A DNA stretch of 64,000 bases from an uncultured Bacteroidales bacterium (GTDB taxonomy: Bacteria; Bacteroidota; Bacteroidia; Bacteroidales; FEN-979): NCBI GenBank assembly GCA_903945175.1, contig CAJAUM010000052.1, positions 85,859 to 149,858 on the forward strand. The letters are read 5' to 3'. The notes below the pieces were generated by a model. It saw nothing but the letters and a program-made list of their open reading frames with translations. It was not told where the DNA came from and made no database searches. Shown one piece after another: positions 1 through 9,102 of this stretch; within the stretch, counting starts at the first letter, position 1, and each line of letters starts with the position of its first letter. Position numbers and translations under genes: made by a program.

Positions 1-998
1 ATATGGAGGTTGCTTCAACGACAGCATTGAGGTCAGAAAAATTCATCCTGGATGAGGCTGTGATCATCCCGGTTGGTGGGGGCAAAGATTCAGCCGTTAC
101 ACTTGAGTTATTGGGTAACAGGCCCGGAAGCATCCCATTGATCATGAATCCAAGGGGAGCAAGTCTCGCAACCATCGCAGCCAAAGGATTTTCTCAAAAT
201 CAGTTTTTTGAAATCCAACGAACGATCGACCCAACCTTGCTGAGGTTGAATGAACAGGGTTTTCTCAACGGTCATACCCCTTTTTCTGCACTTCTGGCAT
301 TTATAACGGCTCTTTCAGCCATTGTGACAGGTCACCGGCATGTTGCCCTGTCGAATGAATCGAGCGCCAATGAAGCAACCATCGAAGGAACCGAGATCAA
401 CCATCAATATTCAAAATCATTTAAATTTGAATCGGATTTTCGGGATTATGTGAGCAGGTGGATCAGTGAAGATATCAATTATTTTAGTTTCCTCCGACCG
501 CTGAATGAATTGCAAATCGCATTTTTGTTTTCCCGTCTTTCGCAGTATCACAAGGTGTTCAAAAGCTGCAATGCAGGAAGCAAGACTGATTCGTGGTGCG
601 GCCATTGCCCAAAATGCCTGTTCACCTGCATCATTTTATCTCCGTTTATTGAAGAGGAGCAGTTGACGGGAATCTTTGGAAAAGATCTTTTTGCCGATGT
701 ATCACTGAAACCGATCTTTGACCAACTCACCGGCATGGCCGAAGAAAAACCGTTCGATTGTGTAGGCACAGTCAATGAGGTGAATGTGGCTCTTTGCGAA
801 ACCATCAGGCATCGCGAAGCGGCGGAATTGCCATTTTTGTTGAAATATTACCTGAATTCATCCGCATTCATGCAGTATAGTCAGGTTGATTTCACCAGTG
901 AACTTTTTCAGTTTTCATCAGAACATCATTTGTCGCCGGAGTTCTCCGTGATCATTGGGGAGTTGTTTGACAGAGGAAATAGCGAATTCAATGGTTGA
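1..998 (+). CDS. murL: MurL-type UDP-MurNAc-L-Ala-L-Glu epimerase, 5'-truncated by the window
   Basis: MurL epimerises the terminal L-glutamate of UDP-MurNAc-L-Ala-L-Glu to D-glutamate, an ATP-dependent cytoplasmic step known from Xanthomonas. The visible 331 residues carry the family landmarks: a PP-loop-like GGGKDS at 25-30, NGHTPFSA, an SNESSANEAT block, INHQYSKS, RPLNELQIA, KSCN, the cysteine cluster WCGHCPKC and a later PFDCVG. There is no stop upstream in frame and full-length relatives are roughly 450 residues, so about 100-120 N-terminal residues probably lie before base 1. The ATG at 3 is unlikely to be the real start. The stop overlaps the start of the MurD gene by 8 bases, which implies translational coupling and matches the MurL-MurD2 pairing known in Xanthomonas. 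The family call rests on remembered motifs, without an alignment. Confidence 0.82.
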   Translation, partial: MEVASTTALRSEKFILDEAVIIPVGGGKDSAVTLELLGNRPGSIPLIMNPRGASLATIAAKGFSQNQFFEIQRTIDPTLLRLNEQGFLNGHTPFSALLAFITALSAIVTGHRHVALSNESSANEATIEGTEINHQYSKSFKFESDFRDYVSRWISEDINYFSFLRPLNELQIAFLFSRLSQYHKVFKSCNAGSKTDSWCGHCPKCLFTCIILSPFIEEEQLTGIFGKDLFADVSLKPIFDQLTGMAEEKPFDCVGTVNEVNVALCETIRHREAAELPFLLKYYLNSSAFMQYSQVDFTSELFQFSSEHHLSPEFSVIIGELFDRGNSEFNG

Positions 999-2370
999 TC
1001 TTATCAGAAACAGGTTCACCGGATCATCCATCGTACTTCTGGGATTCGGCAGGGAGGGACAGGCGAGTTATGCGTTGCTGAGAAAAGCATTCCCTGACAA
1101 ACAGCTGTTCATAGCCGATGCCAATGAGAACATAAATGAAAATCCGCTGATTAAAGAGGATCCCCACCTGCGTTTAATTACCGGTCAGGAATACCTTTCA
1201 GAATTGAATGGCTTCGATGTGATTTTCAGGTCGCCAGGGATTCCCATCTGGAATTTGAACATTCCCCGGGAAAAAATTACTTCTCAAACAGATTTATTCT
1301 TGCAGTGTTATGCGAAACAGGTTATCGGCATTACTGGAACAAAGGGTAAAAGCACAACTTCGAGCCTGATTCATCATATCCTTCAGACTTCCGGCTTTGA
1401 TACGCTCCTGGCCGGCAACATCGGCAACCCTGTGTTTCATTTCATCGACCTGATCACTCCGGATACCAAAATCGTTTTTGAACTCTCGTCCCATCAGCTC
1501 GAATACATTCAGACTGCACCGCATATATCGGTTTTGCTGAATCTTTTCCAGGAGCATCTCGATGCCTATTCCAGTTATGAAGATTATCAATCGGCCAAGG
1601 TGAACATCACGAAATATCAGCATGCTGATGATTTCATCATTTTTAATTGTGATGATGCCCTCGTTGACCGGCAAGTTAAGCCATACGAGCGTGTTCGTAA
1701 CAGTTTTCCTTTTTCAACGGAGCGATGTGTGAACCAGGGGGGCTTTATCCGGGATGGCTGGATTTGCTTTTCAAATGGAAAGGATGTTATCCCTGTATGG
1801 AAAATTCATCAGGACAGGTTCCTTCGCGGCGAACATAATCTGAAGAATATCCTGGCTGCAGTGAATGTGGCGATGATATGCCATATTGCTCCTGAAATGA
1901 TCGAAGAGGGCATTGCTACCTTTAAAGGTCTTGAACACCGGATGGAATATGTTGGAACCTTCAGGAAAATCCATTTTTACAATGATTCCATTGCAACGAT
2001 TCCTGAAGCATGCATCGCGGCAGTAAAGGCGATTCCTGGTGTGGACACGCTCATTGCAGGCGGGTTTGACCGTGGTATCGACTATGCCGGATTGGCTGTT
2101 TTTTTATTTGGTTCAGATGTGCGGAACCTGATTTTACTCGGGGCTGCCGGAAAACGCATTGGCGAACACCTTGCGCTGATGGGAAGCAGCGGAAAGAAGA
2201 TTTTTTACATTAACAGGTTTGACGATTTCGCCTCCATTGCCTTCCGTGAAACCCGGGAGGGTGGCGTTTGCCTGTTATCACCGGCTGCAGCAAGTTATGA
2301 TGAATTTAAAAACTTCGAAGAGCGGGGAAAACGGTTCAGGGATTGCGTAAAGAATGATGTAGCAAAATAA
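991..2370 (+). CDS. murD: UDP-N-acetylmuramoyl-L-alanine--glutamate ligase (MurD, likely the L-Glu-adding MurD2 type)
   Basis: This ATP-dependent Mur ligase adds glutamate to UDP-MurNAc-L-Ala in the cytoplasm. From the ATG at 991 it has 459 residues. It shows an N-terminal Rossmann-like UDP-binding segment (VLLGFGREGQAS near 13-25), the P-loop GTKGKST near 116-122, the central ELSSHQLE block, the EHLDAY segment, LEHRME, and the DSIATIP and GGFDRG motifs of the C-terminal domain. I chose the ATG at 991 over an in-frame TTG at 955 because it gives a normal MurD N terminus and an 8-base overlap with the upstream MurL gene. Coupling to MurL suggests L-Glu as substrate in place of D-Glu; this is inferred from context, since the sequence alone does not show stereospecificity. 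Confidence 0.88.
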   Translation: MVDLIRNRFTGSSIVLLGFGREGQASYALLRKAFPDKQLFIADANENINENPLIKEDPHLRLITGQEYLSELNGFDVIFRSPGIPIWNLNIPREKITSQTDLFLQCYAKQVIGITGTKGKSTTSSLIHHILQTSGFDTLLAGNIGNPVFHFIDLITPDTKIVFELSSHQLEYIQTAPHISVLLNLFQEHLDAYSSYEDYQSAKVNITKYQHADDFIIFNCDDALVDRQVKPYERVRNSFPFSTERCVNQGGFIRDGWICFSNGKDVIPVWKIHQDRFLRGEHNLKNILAAVNVAMICHIAPEMIEEGIATFKGLEHRMEYVGTFRKIHFYNDSIATIPEACIAAVKAIPGVDTLIAGGFDRGIDYAGLAVFLFGSDVRNLILLGAAGKRIGEHLALMGSSGKKIFYINRFDDFASIAFRETREGGVCLLSPAAASYDEFKNFEERGKRFRDCVKNDVAK

Positions 2371-2385
2371 CGAAATCGCGAAACG

Positions 2386-3336
2386 ATGAAGAGAAGATTT
2401 TTTGGCTTTATAGGTTGTTTGATTGTTATATCGGGACAGGTAGTGGCCCAGCAAGTTGACTATAATTCATTGGTTAACAGGTATATTCAAACGTATAAGG
2501 ACATTGCGATAAAGGAGATGATGGTTTACCGGGTGCCGGCAAGCATCACACTCGCCCAGGGGATACTCGAATCGAATGTGGGCCGAAGCAAACTCGCAAC
2601 GCAGGCCAACAATCACTTTGGGATCAAATGCCACAAAGAATGGTTTGGCAAGACCTTTTACCAGGATGATGACATGCCCAATGAATGTTTCAGGAAGTAT
2701 GACAATGCGATTGAGTCGTTTCGCGACCATTCTTATTTTCTTACGCAGCGGGACCGTTACAAAGGGCTGTTCGAACTCGATGTAAATGATTACAAGGGAT
2801 GGGCCAATGGCGTGCAGTCAGCAGGGTATGCCACAGATCCCCGCTATGCTGAAAAACTGATTCAAACAATCGAAAATTTTTCTTTGTTCAGGTTTGACAA
2901 TGCCAATTTTGCGACAGCCTTTGGCGACAGTCTGATGGATTTGGATAATCCTGCAAAACTGGCGTGGCTTTGCAGATTCATTGTGATACAAAAGGGTCCG
3001 AACAATCGGAATATTTTTGAAAATAACCGGTTACAAATGACCATTGCCCGCAAGGATGATAACGTATATATCCTGGCCCGCGATTTTGACATTTCGGTAA
3101 CCCATTTATTATCGTACAATGATCTTCATTATGCCACTGCGCTAAGGCCCGGGCAGATTGTGTATCTAGAAAGCAAGCGCCGCAAGGGTGCTGCCGCAAA
3201 ACATTTGGTAGAGCGGGGTGAGACACTTTACACCATTTCGCAGCTATATGGGATCAAACTTAAAATGCTCTATAAGCGGAACGACCTTCAGGAAGGAGTT
3301 GAACCTGCTGCCGGCATGGTGCTGGAATTAAGGTAG
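2386..3336 (+). CDS. Secreted glucosaminidase with two C-terminal LysM domains
   Basis: A 316-residue exported peptidoglycan hydrolase. It has a signal peptide at residues 1-21 (hydrophobic GFIGCLIVISG, then VVAQQ). A glucosaminidase domain follows (Pfam PF01832 type, FlgJ/AcmA-like), with the signature LAQGILESNVGRSKLA containing the catalytic-type Glu, NNHFGIKC and FRKYDNAIESFRDHS. The C-terminal third carries two LysM-like segments, DNVYILARDFDIS...NDL and HLVERGETLYTISQLYGI...RND, for binding peptidoglycan. It starts 15 bases after murD and is probably co-transcribed with the precursor genes, which suits a cell-wall remodelling role. The 3' end overlaps the convergent next gene by 9 bases. 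Confidence 0.88.
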   Translation: MKRRFFGFIGCLIVISGQVVAQQVDYNSLVNRYIQTYKDIAIKEMMVYRVPASITLAQGILESNVGRSKLATQANNHFGIKCHKEWFGKTFYQDDDMPNECFRKYDNAIESFRDHSYFLTQRDRYKGLFELDVNDYKGWANGVQSAGYATDPRYAEKLIQTIENFSLFRFDNANFATAFGDSLMDLDNPAKLAWLCRFIVIQKGPNNRNIFENNRLQMTIARKDDNVYILARDFDISVTHLLSYNDLHYATALRPGQIVYLESKRRKGAAAKHLVERGETLYTISQLYGIKLKMLYKRNDLQEGVEPAAGMVLELR

Positions 3337-6060
3337 GCGATAGTTTTTAAGAAATTTTCCAGCCCCAACTACCAAGTTTATTTGTTCTGAATTTTCAAGA
3401 GATCCGACGTCAAATGGAGTATTCCCCCGGATGCCCGACTCAAGTTCCCTGTTTCCCTGGTTGTCGAATAAAAACAGTTCATTGGTTTCAGGAACTACAA
3501 ACCCAATGAGTGCTTTATTGTTACGGCCATGCAACAGGAATGGCGGATTGCTGATATCCCGGCGGAAGGCATAGGAGTAAATCAGTTTGTAGTTCCGGTC
3601 ATAATAAAAGATCTTATTCCGGTCGGTAAAAATAAATTCAGGCTGGATATTGCCGATGATATCTTCATAAAAGAAATGGTGTGCCGGTGAGAACAGGTTG
3701 AGTGTCACCTCACTCGTCCGGCCATTTCCCTGGATATATATTACTTTACCTGAAGGATCGGTCGTAAGCAGCAATCCTTTTTTATTGTTTTTGGTTGAAT
3801 AGAACCCTGAGGCAGGCGCGTGCAGGAAATTGGCTCCCGGTGTGATAATTTGATTGCCGCCTGCGTCAACAATCATGGTTGTGCCTGTGATACCGGAGAT
3901 CACAATGAAATTTTTCATTCCTGACTTATGGATGGCCACCGGTTTGAGAATCTCTTCATTCAGCCTGGGGCGCTTCCAGTTGATGTCTGATTTGCCATCA
4001 AGGGTAAAACTATAAATCCTGTTGTCCTGAAATGCCACGAGAATGCTGTAGTTATGATTCTTTTTCCAGTCAGTAACCGTAAGCCCGTTTGTGGCATTTA
4101 GAGGGAAACGCATAGGGAATTTATCCGCAAACTGTCCGTTCGCGCGCAGCAGATAGAGATGGGTGTCGGTATTAAAAAGCAGAAACAATGAATCGCTTCC
4201 TTTCATACGTATGGGATGGATCTCGCTCATCAGTTTCCCCATGATATGCAGTTTCCAGGCAATATTCCCATCGGAGGTTACCATATACAGGTTATTTGCA
4301 ATATCAAAAGCAACCACAGCATGATCTCCGGAGGCAGAGGTCGGGATGATCTTCGGTTGTCCGATGATTGTGGTGTCCAGCTTTGCCTGCCATTGCATCG
4401 GGCCCTCCTTGTCAATATTGGGGTTGTAACGCAGAAAAATGCTGGAATAAAACATGTTCCCCTGGCTGCTGTATTGAAATGCAACAGATTCGAATTTTCT
4501 CAAACTGTCTGTCACAGGGTTTATCTGATCTGAGAGATCCTTGTTTAACATTTCTTTCAGGGAATGTATCGCATCGCGTGTATTGAAATAACAGAAAACA
4601 TTGAATTTTTCGGAGAGGGTGGCTTCGAAATCGACATAGGTTTTGTCTTTGTTGAGGGTCTCATTATTTGAAACGGCCTTGATAACCATTTCCAGATCAC
4701 TGGGTTGCCTTGCAAAAATCACATATCCCTTAAGAAAGGTAAAGCAATTCACATTGACCTTGCCAAAAAGTTCACCAAACAGGGCCGGTAAAAAGGCCGG
4801 AAGCGCGATCTTGTAAATTTTATGCCCTTTAAGCAGCACTGAATCGGTTTTGATCCCGATGGTATCTGCCAGGGCAAAAAGTGAGGATGCCGTACGCAGT
4901 GTATCAAGCGATTTGAAAGCCAGGAATGATACTTCGGCATTTAATTTCGGATCTTTCACGACAAACATGCATGCTTCATTGCCGATCCACGGGAGAAAAT
5001 ATTCGCCTACATTCAGCTGGTATTGGTCGATGAGGGATAAGACCGTATTTTGTTCGCCGGTAAAATTGTCTTCACGCTGGGTTCGGTTTTGAAATCGCTG
5101 GCAGAAGCGGGATGGATCGCTCCATCCGTAGGCTGTAAAATAGAGCGCGTTTGAGGGAATAATAGAAGCGATCTCTTTTTTCTGTGGTTTCTGGTCGGCA
5201 AAAAGAGCCAAAAATTGTTGGCTGCTGTCGGAAGCCACAGTAATGCCATTGAACAGCAGTTCATCTTTCTTAATAATGAGGTCAAATCCGCTCCAGTCGG
5301 CAAAGTTCGAAAATTTCAACAAGTCAGGGAGGATTTCATCACGGGTTATTTTTGAGAGCACGAGTGAGAAAAAGCGGTAGTTTACATAAATATTGGCATC
5401 TACTTTCTTCCCTGTTGTGGCTTCCACTTTTCTGAATCCTGAGGAGGTGGCCAGCGGGGTATTCAGGGAGAGCCTGTCAACGGCTCGTTTTACCAGGTCG
5501 GCATGAAAACTTCCGATAAAAACCCCTTTGAGTACTGCAAAATAAAAGGCATCGCGGCTGCCTTTGGCCTGAATCCGGTGCAGGTTGGTGGTGAAATAGG
5601 GTGTTTCAGAAAGAACAGCTTTCCCTGCACCTATTTCGTTGATGAAATCAAGAATGTACGATTCGGGATCGGAGCCTCCGACCTTGGCGAGGTAGAGTGC
5701 CCCGAAATTGGTCCGGCCACTGAGTGTGATGGATACCAATACGTTATATTGCTGGAAAATTTTGCTGATCTTTTCATTTTTCAGGCTGGCCGAATCAACG
5801 TAATTAAGTTCATTCCGAACAGAGTTGATTCCCGGGAAGCGTGACAGTGCTTTCCAGAGTAAATTAGATCGGTTGAGCTCTTCAAGCAGGTTGCCTGCTT
5901 TATTGAGCTGGATAATCAGGGCTGTATTGCCCGGGATGGCATTGAAGGGTGATTCGGCAGGACGCTGAAATTTCCAGTAAAGCGAATAGCCAAGCCAGGA
6001 AAATCCTGTCAAGGCTAACAAAACTGCGAGGGTGATCAGAATGATTCGAAATTTTCTCAT
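3328..6060 (-). CDS. Large membrane-anchored DUF3352-like protein with a C-terminal beta-propeller-like region
   Basis: A 910-residue protein of unknown function. A single N-terminal membrane segment lies at about residues 7-29, and the rest is predicted to be periplasmic or extracellular. Residues 30-550 resemble the DUF3352-type proteins of Bacteroidales, beginning with the 'IPGNTALIIQLN' strand after the anchor. From about 560 onward, repeated short beta motifs (VAFDIANNLYMVTSDGNIAWK, then LFNTDTHLYLLRANG, then VAFQDNRIYSFTLDGK) look like PQQ/WD-type propeller blades. A TACCTTTG -7 element lies 29 bases upstream of the start, so it seems to have its own promoter. No catalytic motif is visible. 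The DUF3352 assignment is from memory of family architecture. Confidence 0.7.
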   Translation of the reverse strand: MRKFRIILITLAVLLALTGFSWLGYSLYWKFQRPAESPFNAIPGNTALIIQLNKAGNLLEELNRSNLLWKALSRFPGINSVRNELNYVDSASLKNEKISKIFQQYNVLVSITLSGRTNFGALYLAKVGGSDPESYILDFINEIGAGKAVLSETPYFTTNLHRIQAKGSRDAFYFAVLKGVFIGSFHADLVKRAVDRLSLNTPLATSSGFRKVEATTGKKVDANIYVNYRFFSLVLSKITRDEILPDLLKFSNFADWSGFDLIIKKDELLFNGITVASDSSQQFLALFADQKPQKKEIASIIPSNALYFTAYGWSDPSRFCQRFQNRTQREDNFTGEQNTVLSLIDQYQLNVGEYFLPWIGNEACMFVVKDPKLNAEVSFLAFKSLDTLRTASSLFALADTIGIKTDSVLLKGHKIYKIALPAFLPALFGELFGKVNVNCFTFLKGYVIFARQPSDLEMVIKAVSNNETLNKDKTYVDFEATLSEKFNVFCYFNTRDAIHSLKEMLNKDLSDQINPVTDSLRKFESVAFQYSSQGNMFYSSIFLRYNPNIDKEGPMQWQAKLDTTIIGQPKIIPTSASGDHAVVAFDIANNLYMVTSDGNIAWKLHIMGKLMSEIHPIRMKGSDSLFLLFNTDTHLYLLRANGQFADKFPMRFPLNATNGLTVTDWKKNHNYSILVAFQDNRIYSFTLDGKSDINWKRPRLNEEILKPVAIHKSGMKNFIVISGITGTTMIVDAGGNQIITPGANFLHAPASGFYSTKNNKKGLLLTTDPSGKVIYIQGNGRTSEVTLNLFSPAHHFFYEDIIGNIQPEFIFTDRNKIFYYDRNYKLIYSYAFRRDISNPPFLLHGRNNKALIGFVVPETNELFLFDNQGNRELESGIRGNTPFDVGSLENSEQINLVVGAGKFLKNYRLP

Positions 6061-6088
6061 GAATGGTTTTCCTTGGAAAAAACCGGCG

Positions 6089-6096
6089 CAAAGGTA
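6089..6096 (-). promoter_or_regulatory. -7 element TACCTTTG upstream of the DUF3352-like gene
   Basis: On the minus strand this octamer matches the Bacteroidota -7 consensus TAnnTTTG and lies 29 bases before the start codon at 6060. No clear TTTG -33 element is seen. The same octamer occurs before feoAB at 42387. Confidence 0.5.
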
Positions 6097-6104
6097 GATA
6101 AAAA

Positions 6105-6701
6105 TCAGAGCTGTTCCGCCATTCTGAAACTTTTACGGTGATGTAAGGTTATGCCGATCCGGGCGATGGTATCACGATGGTGTTTTGATGGATAACCCTT
6201 GTTGTTTTTCCATCCATATTCAGGGTACGCCTCATGAATCCCAACCATATATTCATCCCGGTAAGTTTTGGCCAGCACGGATGCAGCAGCAATGGAGAGG
6301 TATTTTTCATCTCCTTTTACGATACATTGGTGAGGAGTGTTTGGATAAGGCTTGAAGCGGTTGCCATCGATCAGGAGCAGCTGGGGCAGCTGACTGAGTT
6401 TTTGTATCGCACGGTGCATGGCAAGAATGGAGGCATTCAGGATGTTTATTTCGTCGATGGTTGTGGCATCAACAGAGGCTACTGCCCATGCAATGGCTTT
6501 GCGTTCTATCATGGGGCGGAGGGTATTCCGCTGTTTTTCGGAAAGTTGCTTTGAATCGGTGAGGATATCATCGGTGAAACCGCGTGGAAGAATAACGGCC
6601 GCTGCAAAAACCGGTCCTGCCAAACATCCGCGTCCTGCCTCGTCACAACCTGCTTCCATGAGCAATTTCGAATAATGGCTTAATAGCCGCGCATGGTTCA
6701 T
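6105..6701 (-). CDS. rnhB: Ribonuclease HII
   Basis: RNase HII cleaves the RNA strand of RNA-DNA hybrids and removes misincorporated ribonucleotides. The 198-residue protein has the N-terminal signature [16 protein letters not shown] with the metal-binding Asp-Glu pair, then [19 protein letters not shown], and the [21 protein letters not shown] block with the later catalytic acidic residues. The length is normal. It starts 4 bases after the stop of the DUF6427 gene, so the two are co-transcribed. A shorter start at the Met before [10 protein letters not shown] is possible, but the upstream ATG fits the spacing. Confidence 0.95.
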   Translation of the reverse strand: MNHARLLSHYSKLLMEAGCDEAGRGCLAGPVFAAAVILPRGFTDDILTDSKQLSEKQRNTLRPMIERKAIAWAVASVDATTIDEINILNASILAMHRAIQKLSQLPQLLLIDGNRFKPYPNTPHQCIVKGDEKYLSIAAASVLAKTYRDEYMVGIHEAYPEYGWKNNKGYPSKHHRDTIARIGITLHHRKSFRMAEQL

Positions 6702-6705
6702 GGAA

Positions 6706-7701
6706 TTAAGGATATACCAGGTTATGGATAAACAGGTTGTTGAGCAAAATTCCTAAGAAATAGATCAACAGGATGATTTCCGCAACCCGTGTTTTTTTTA
6801 GATTGGTGAGCATCCCTGTGATAACCATGGTGACAGCCGGCATCGCCAGGGCCGGGTGAAAAATGGCAAAAGATCTGGTATAGGTGAAGGAGATGATCGT
6901 AAATACAATTGTCCAAAGAAGTATGTTGGTTTTAGCCCGGAGTTCAACTGTTTTTTCCGGCCCACTTGAAAAATAGAAGATCCCCCAAACAGCAAGAATT
7001 AGCGTGTATCCCGAAAGAATCCAAAAGTCAGGGTGGAATGGATTCGGAAAAATAAGAATCTGACGGAAAAATGCTGGATATTCATACATCCTCAGTAAAA
7101 ATTGATCCTGCCAGAAGTACCATACAGCCAGATAAATGAATGGGGTTGACAATCCAACCACTGCAGCTATCCATGATCTCCAGTTCAATGCACGAAATAA
7201 CAGAAAACTGATAACTACAAAAAAGAACCAAAACAGAAAAGGGAGGTAAAACAGGCTGGCCAGGGAGGTGAATAGTCCGGTAGCAAATATACGGTCAAGG
7301 TGTTCAGGTTTGTTGTAGGAGATAAGCAGGTGATATAAAATTAACATCATGAACACCATCGATATGTTGATCGGATTAAGGGTAAGCTGTTCTGGCAGAA
7401 AACTCATAAGAACCAGGAACACCAGGGCAGATAGAGAAGAATTTTTCAAAACCAGTTCATGCTTGCTAAGAATGCGTGTAAGCCAGTATGTTTCGGCTAA
7501 AACAATGATGAAGCCTGAGATGGAAGCCAGGACAGGCTTATCAGATAAAAGAAAATATAACAATGAATAAAGTGGTATCGGCCCTTCCGGTGCGGGCATT
7601 CCGGGCGGGTTTATAAAGGCATTGAGCCAAAGGCAAGTTCCGATGATGCCAATTACCAGATACTGGCTGAAGAAGCTCGATTTGAAAAATTTTATAAACA
7701 C
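6706..7701 (-). CDS. DUF6427-family polytopic membrane protein
   Basis: A 331-residue integral membrane protein with about eight hydrophobic segments spread over its length. The N terminus ([14 protein letters not shown]) and the early NPPG and PLYSLLY features match the DUF6427 family found in Bacteroidota. The function is unknown. It lies directly upstream of rnhB (4-base gap). Its 5' side faces an octamer tandem repeat that separates it from purD. The family name comes from recall, not a search. Confidence 0.65.
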   Translation of the reverse strand: MFIKFFKSSFFSQYLVIGIIGTCLWLNAFINPPGMPAPEGPIPLYSLLYFLLSDKPVLASISGFIIVLAETYWLTRILSKHELVLKNSSLSALVFLVLMSFLPEQLTLNPINISMVFMMLILYHLLISYNKPEHLDRIFATGLFTSLASLFYLPFLFWFFFVVISFLLFRALNWRSWIAAVVGLSTPFIYLAVWYFWQDQFLLRMYEYPAFFRQILIFPNPFHPDFWILSGYTLILAVWGIFYFSSGPEKTVELRAKTNILLWTIVFTIISFTYTRSFAIFHPALAMPAVTMVITGMLTNLKKTRVAEIILLIYFLGILLNNLFIHNLVYP

Positions 7702-7728
7702 GTTGGCAGGTAAAGGGTTTGATTATTT

Positions 7729-7800
7729 GGTAACAAGGTAAAAAGGTGACAAGGTGACAAGGTAACAAGGTGACAAGGTGACAAGGTAACAAGGTAACAA
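7729..7800. repeat. Octamer tandem repeat GGTRACAA, nine units
   Basis: Nine consecutive 8-bp units, GGTAACAA or GGTGACAA, with one degenerate GGTAAAAA at 7737. They fill the gap between the purD stop (7819) and the DUF6427 start (7701). The A/G alternation at position 4 is irregular. Open frames across it (repeats of VTLSPCHL type) are artefacts of the repeat. This resembles the short tandemly repeated repetitive (STRR) class known from cyanobacteria. Confidence 0.95.
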
Positions 7801-7818
7801 GGAAAAGGGTTACAGGTT

Positions 7819-9096
7819 TTATAGATCGAAACCGATGTCTTTCCTGTAATGTTTTCCCTTAAAATCGATTTTTGCTGCATTTTCATATGATTTAGCCAGG
7901 GCTTCATGCATGGTTTTCCCAAATGAAGTCACAGCCATTACCCTGCCTCCATTGGCTACAGTCTCTCCGGTAACAGGGTTCAACTTGGTCCCTGCGTGGA
8001 ATACAAGACTGCCAACAACCTGTTCCTGGCCTGTGATGACCATTCCTTTTTCATATGCGTTGGGATATCCTTCGGCGACCAGCATCACTGTTGCAGTTGT
8101 CAAAGGGCTGACAGAGATGATTTCTGTTTCCAGGGATTGATTGGCCACAGCGTTGAATAATCTGACCAGGTCATTCTGAATCCGGGGAATTACTGACTCG
8201 GTCTCAGGATCTCCCATCCGGCAGTTATATTCAATGACAAATGGATGATCGTTGACCTTGATCAGTCCAAAAAAGATAAATCCTTTGTAATCAATGCCTT
8301 CGGCACGAAGTCCATGCATGGTTGGCTTGATGACCTGCTGTTCGACTTTGTCCATAAAAAGTGTATCGGCAAAGGGAACGGGAGAAACAGATCCCATCCC
8401 ACCGGTATTGGGGCCGGTATCGCCCTCTCCGATCTTTTTATAATCTTTGGCTTCAGGAAGAAGCAGGTAGTTTTTTCCATCGGTCAGTATGAATACAGAA
8501 AGTTCGATCCCTGCCAGGAACTCCTCGATCACTACCTTTTGCGAGGCTGGCCCAAACCGCTCTTCCTCGAGCATTCCGGTGAATTCACGTGTTGCCTCTT
8601 CAAGGGTTTTGCATATGAGTACCCCTTTGCCGGCAGCGAGTCCATCAGCTTTCAGAACATACGGCGGGCTGAGTGATTTCAGAAAATGATGACCCTCATG
8701 GATGTTGGTGCGATCAAAGGTTTGGTATCTGGCAGTTGGAATTCCATGCCGATGCATGAATTGTTTTGCGAAATCCTTGCTCCCTTCAAGCATGGCAGCC
8801 TGTTTTACAGGGCCAATGACGGGAACGTGCTGAATGTCGGGATCGGCTTTGAAAAAATCATGAATTCCATTTACAAGAGGGTCTTCAGGCCCCACAATGA
8901 CCATATTGATCTTTAGGTTCAGTACCGTGGCTTTTACTGCTGGAAAATCGTTGACCGAAACCGGAATATTTTTTCCAAACAGAGCAGTCCCGGCATTTCC
9001 GGGGGCAATGTATAAGTTTGTCAGGAGAGGGCTTTGAGAAAGTTTCCAAGCCAGTGCATGCTCCCGGCCGCCTGATCCAAGCAACAGAATATTCAT
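7819..9096 (-). CDS. purD: Phosphoribosylamine--glycine ligase
   Basis: PurD ligates glycine to 5-phosphoribosylamine with ATP in purine biosynthesis. The 425-residue product has the N-terminal domain signature NILLLGSGGREHALAWK, the GPEDPLVNG motif, the ATP-grasp segment VLKADGLAAGKGV, NTGGMGSVSP, and the FIEYNCRMGDPE metal-site motif. I chose the ATG at 9096 over a TTG at 9102 because it starts exactly at the conserved MNILLLGSGG. It begins 6 bases after the glycosyltransferase stop, suggesting co-transcription. Its stop lies just before the octamer repeat. Confidence 0.97.
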   Translation of the reverse strand: MNILLLGSGGREHALAWKLSQSPLLTNLYIAPGNAGTALFGKNIPVSVNDFPAVKATVLNLKINMVIVGPEDPLVNGIHDFFKADPDIQHVPVIGPVKQAAMLEGSKDFAKQFMHRHGIPTARYQTFDRTNIHEGHHFLKSLSPPYVLKADGLAAGKGVLICKTLEEATREFTGMLEEERFGPASQKVVIEEFLAGIELSVFILTDGKNYLLLPEAKDYKKIGEGDTGPNTGGMGSVSPVPFADTLFMDKVEQQVIKPTMHGLRAEGIDYKGFIFFGLIKVNDHPFVIEYNCRMGDPETESVIPRIQNDLVRLFNAVANQSLETEIISVSPLTTATVMLVAEGYPNAYEKGMVITGQEQVVGSLVFHAGTKLNPVTGETVANGGRVMAVTSFGKTMHEALAKSYENAAKIDFKGKHYRKDIGFDL

Positions 9097-9102
9097 AAAC
9101 AA

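Noticed and set aside
955..990. TTG start for MurD at 955
   Set aside because: The ATG at 991 matches the family N terminus and gives the 8-base overlap with murL.
7541..7922. Open reading frames with HLVTLSPC-type repeats
   Set aside because: They are translations of the GGTRACAA array between purD and DUF6427.
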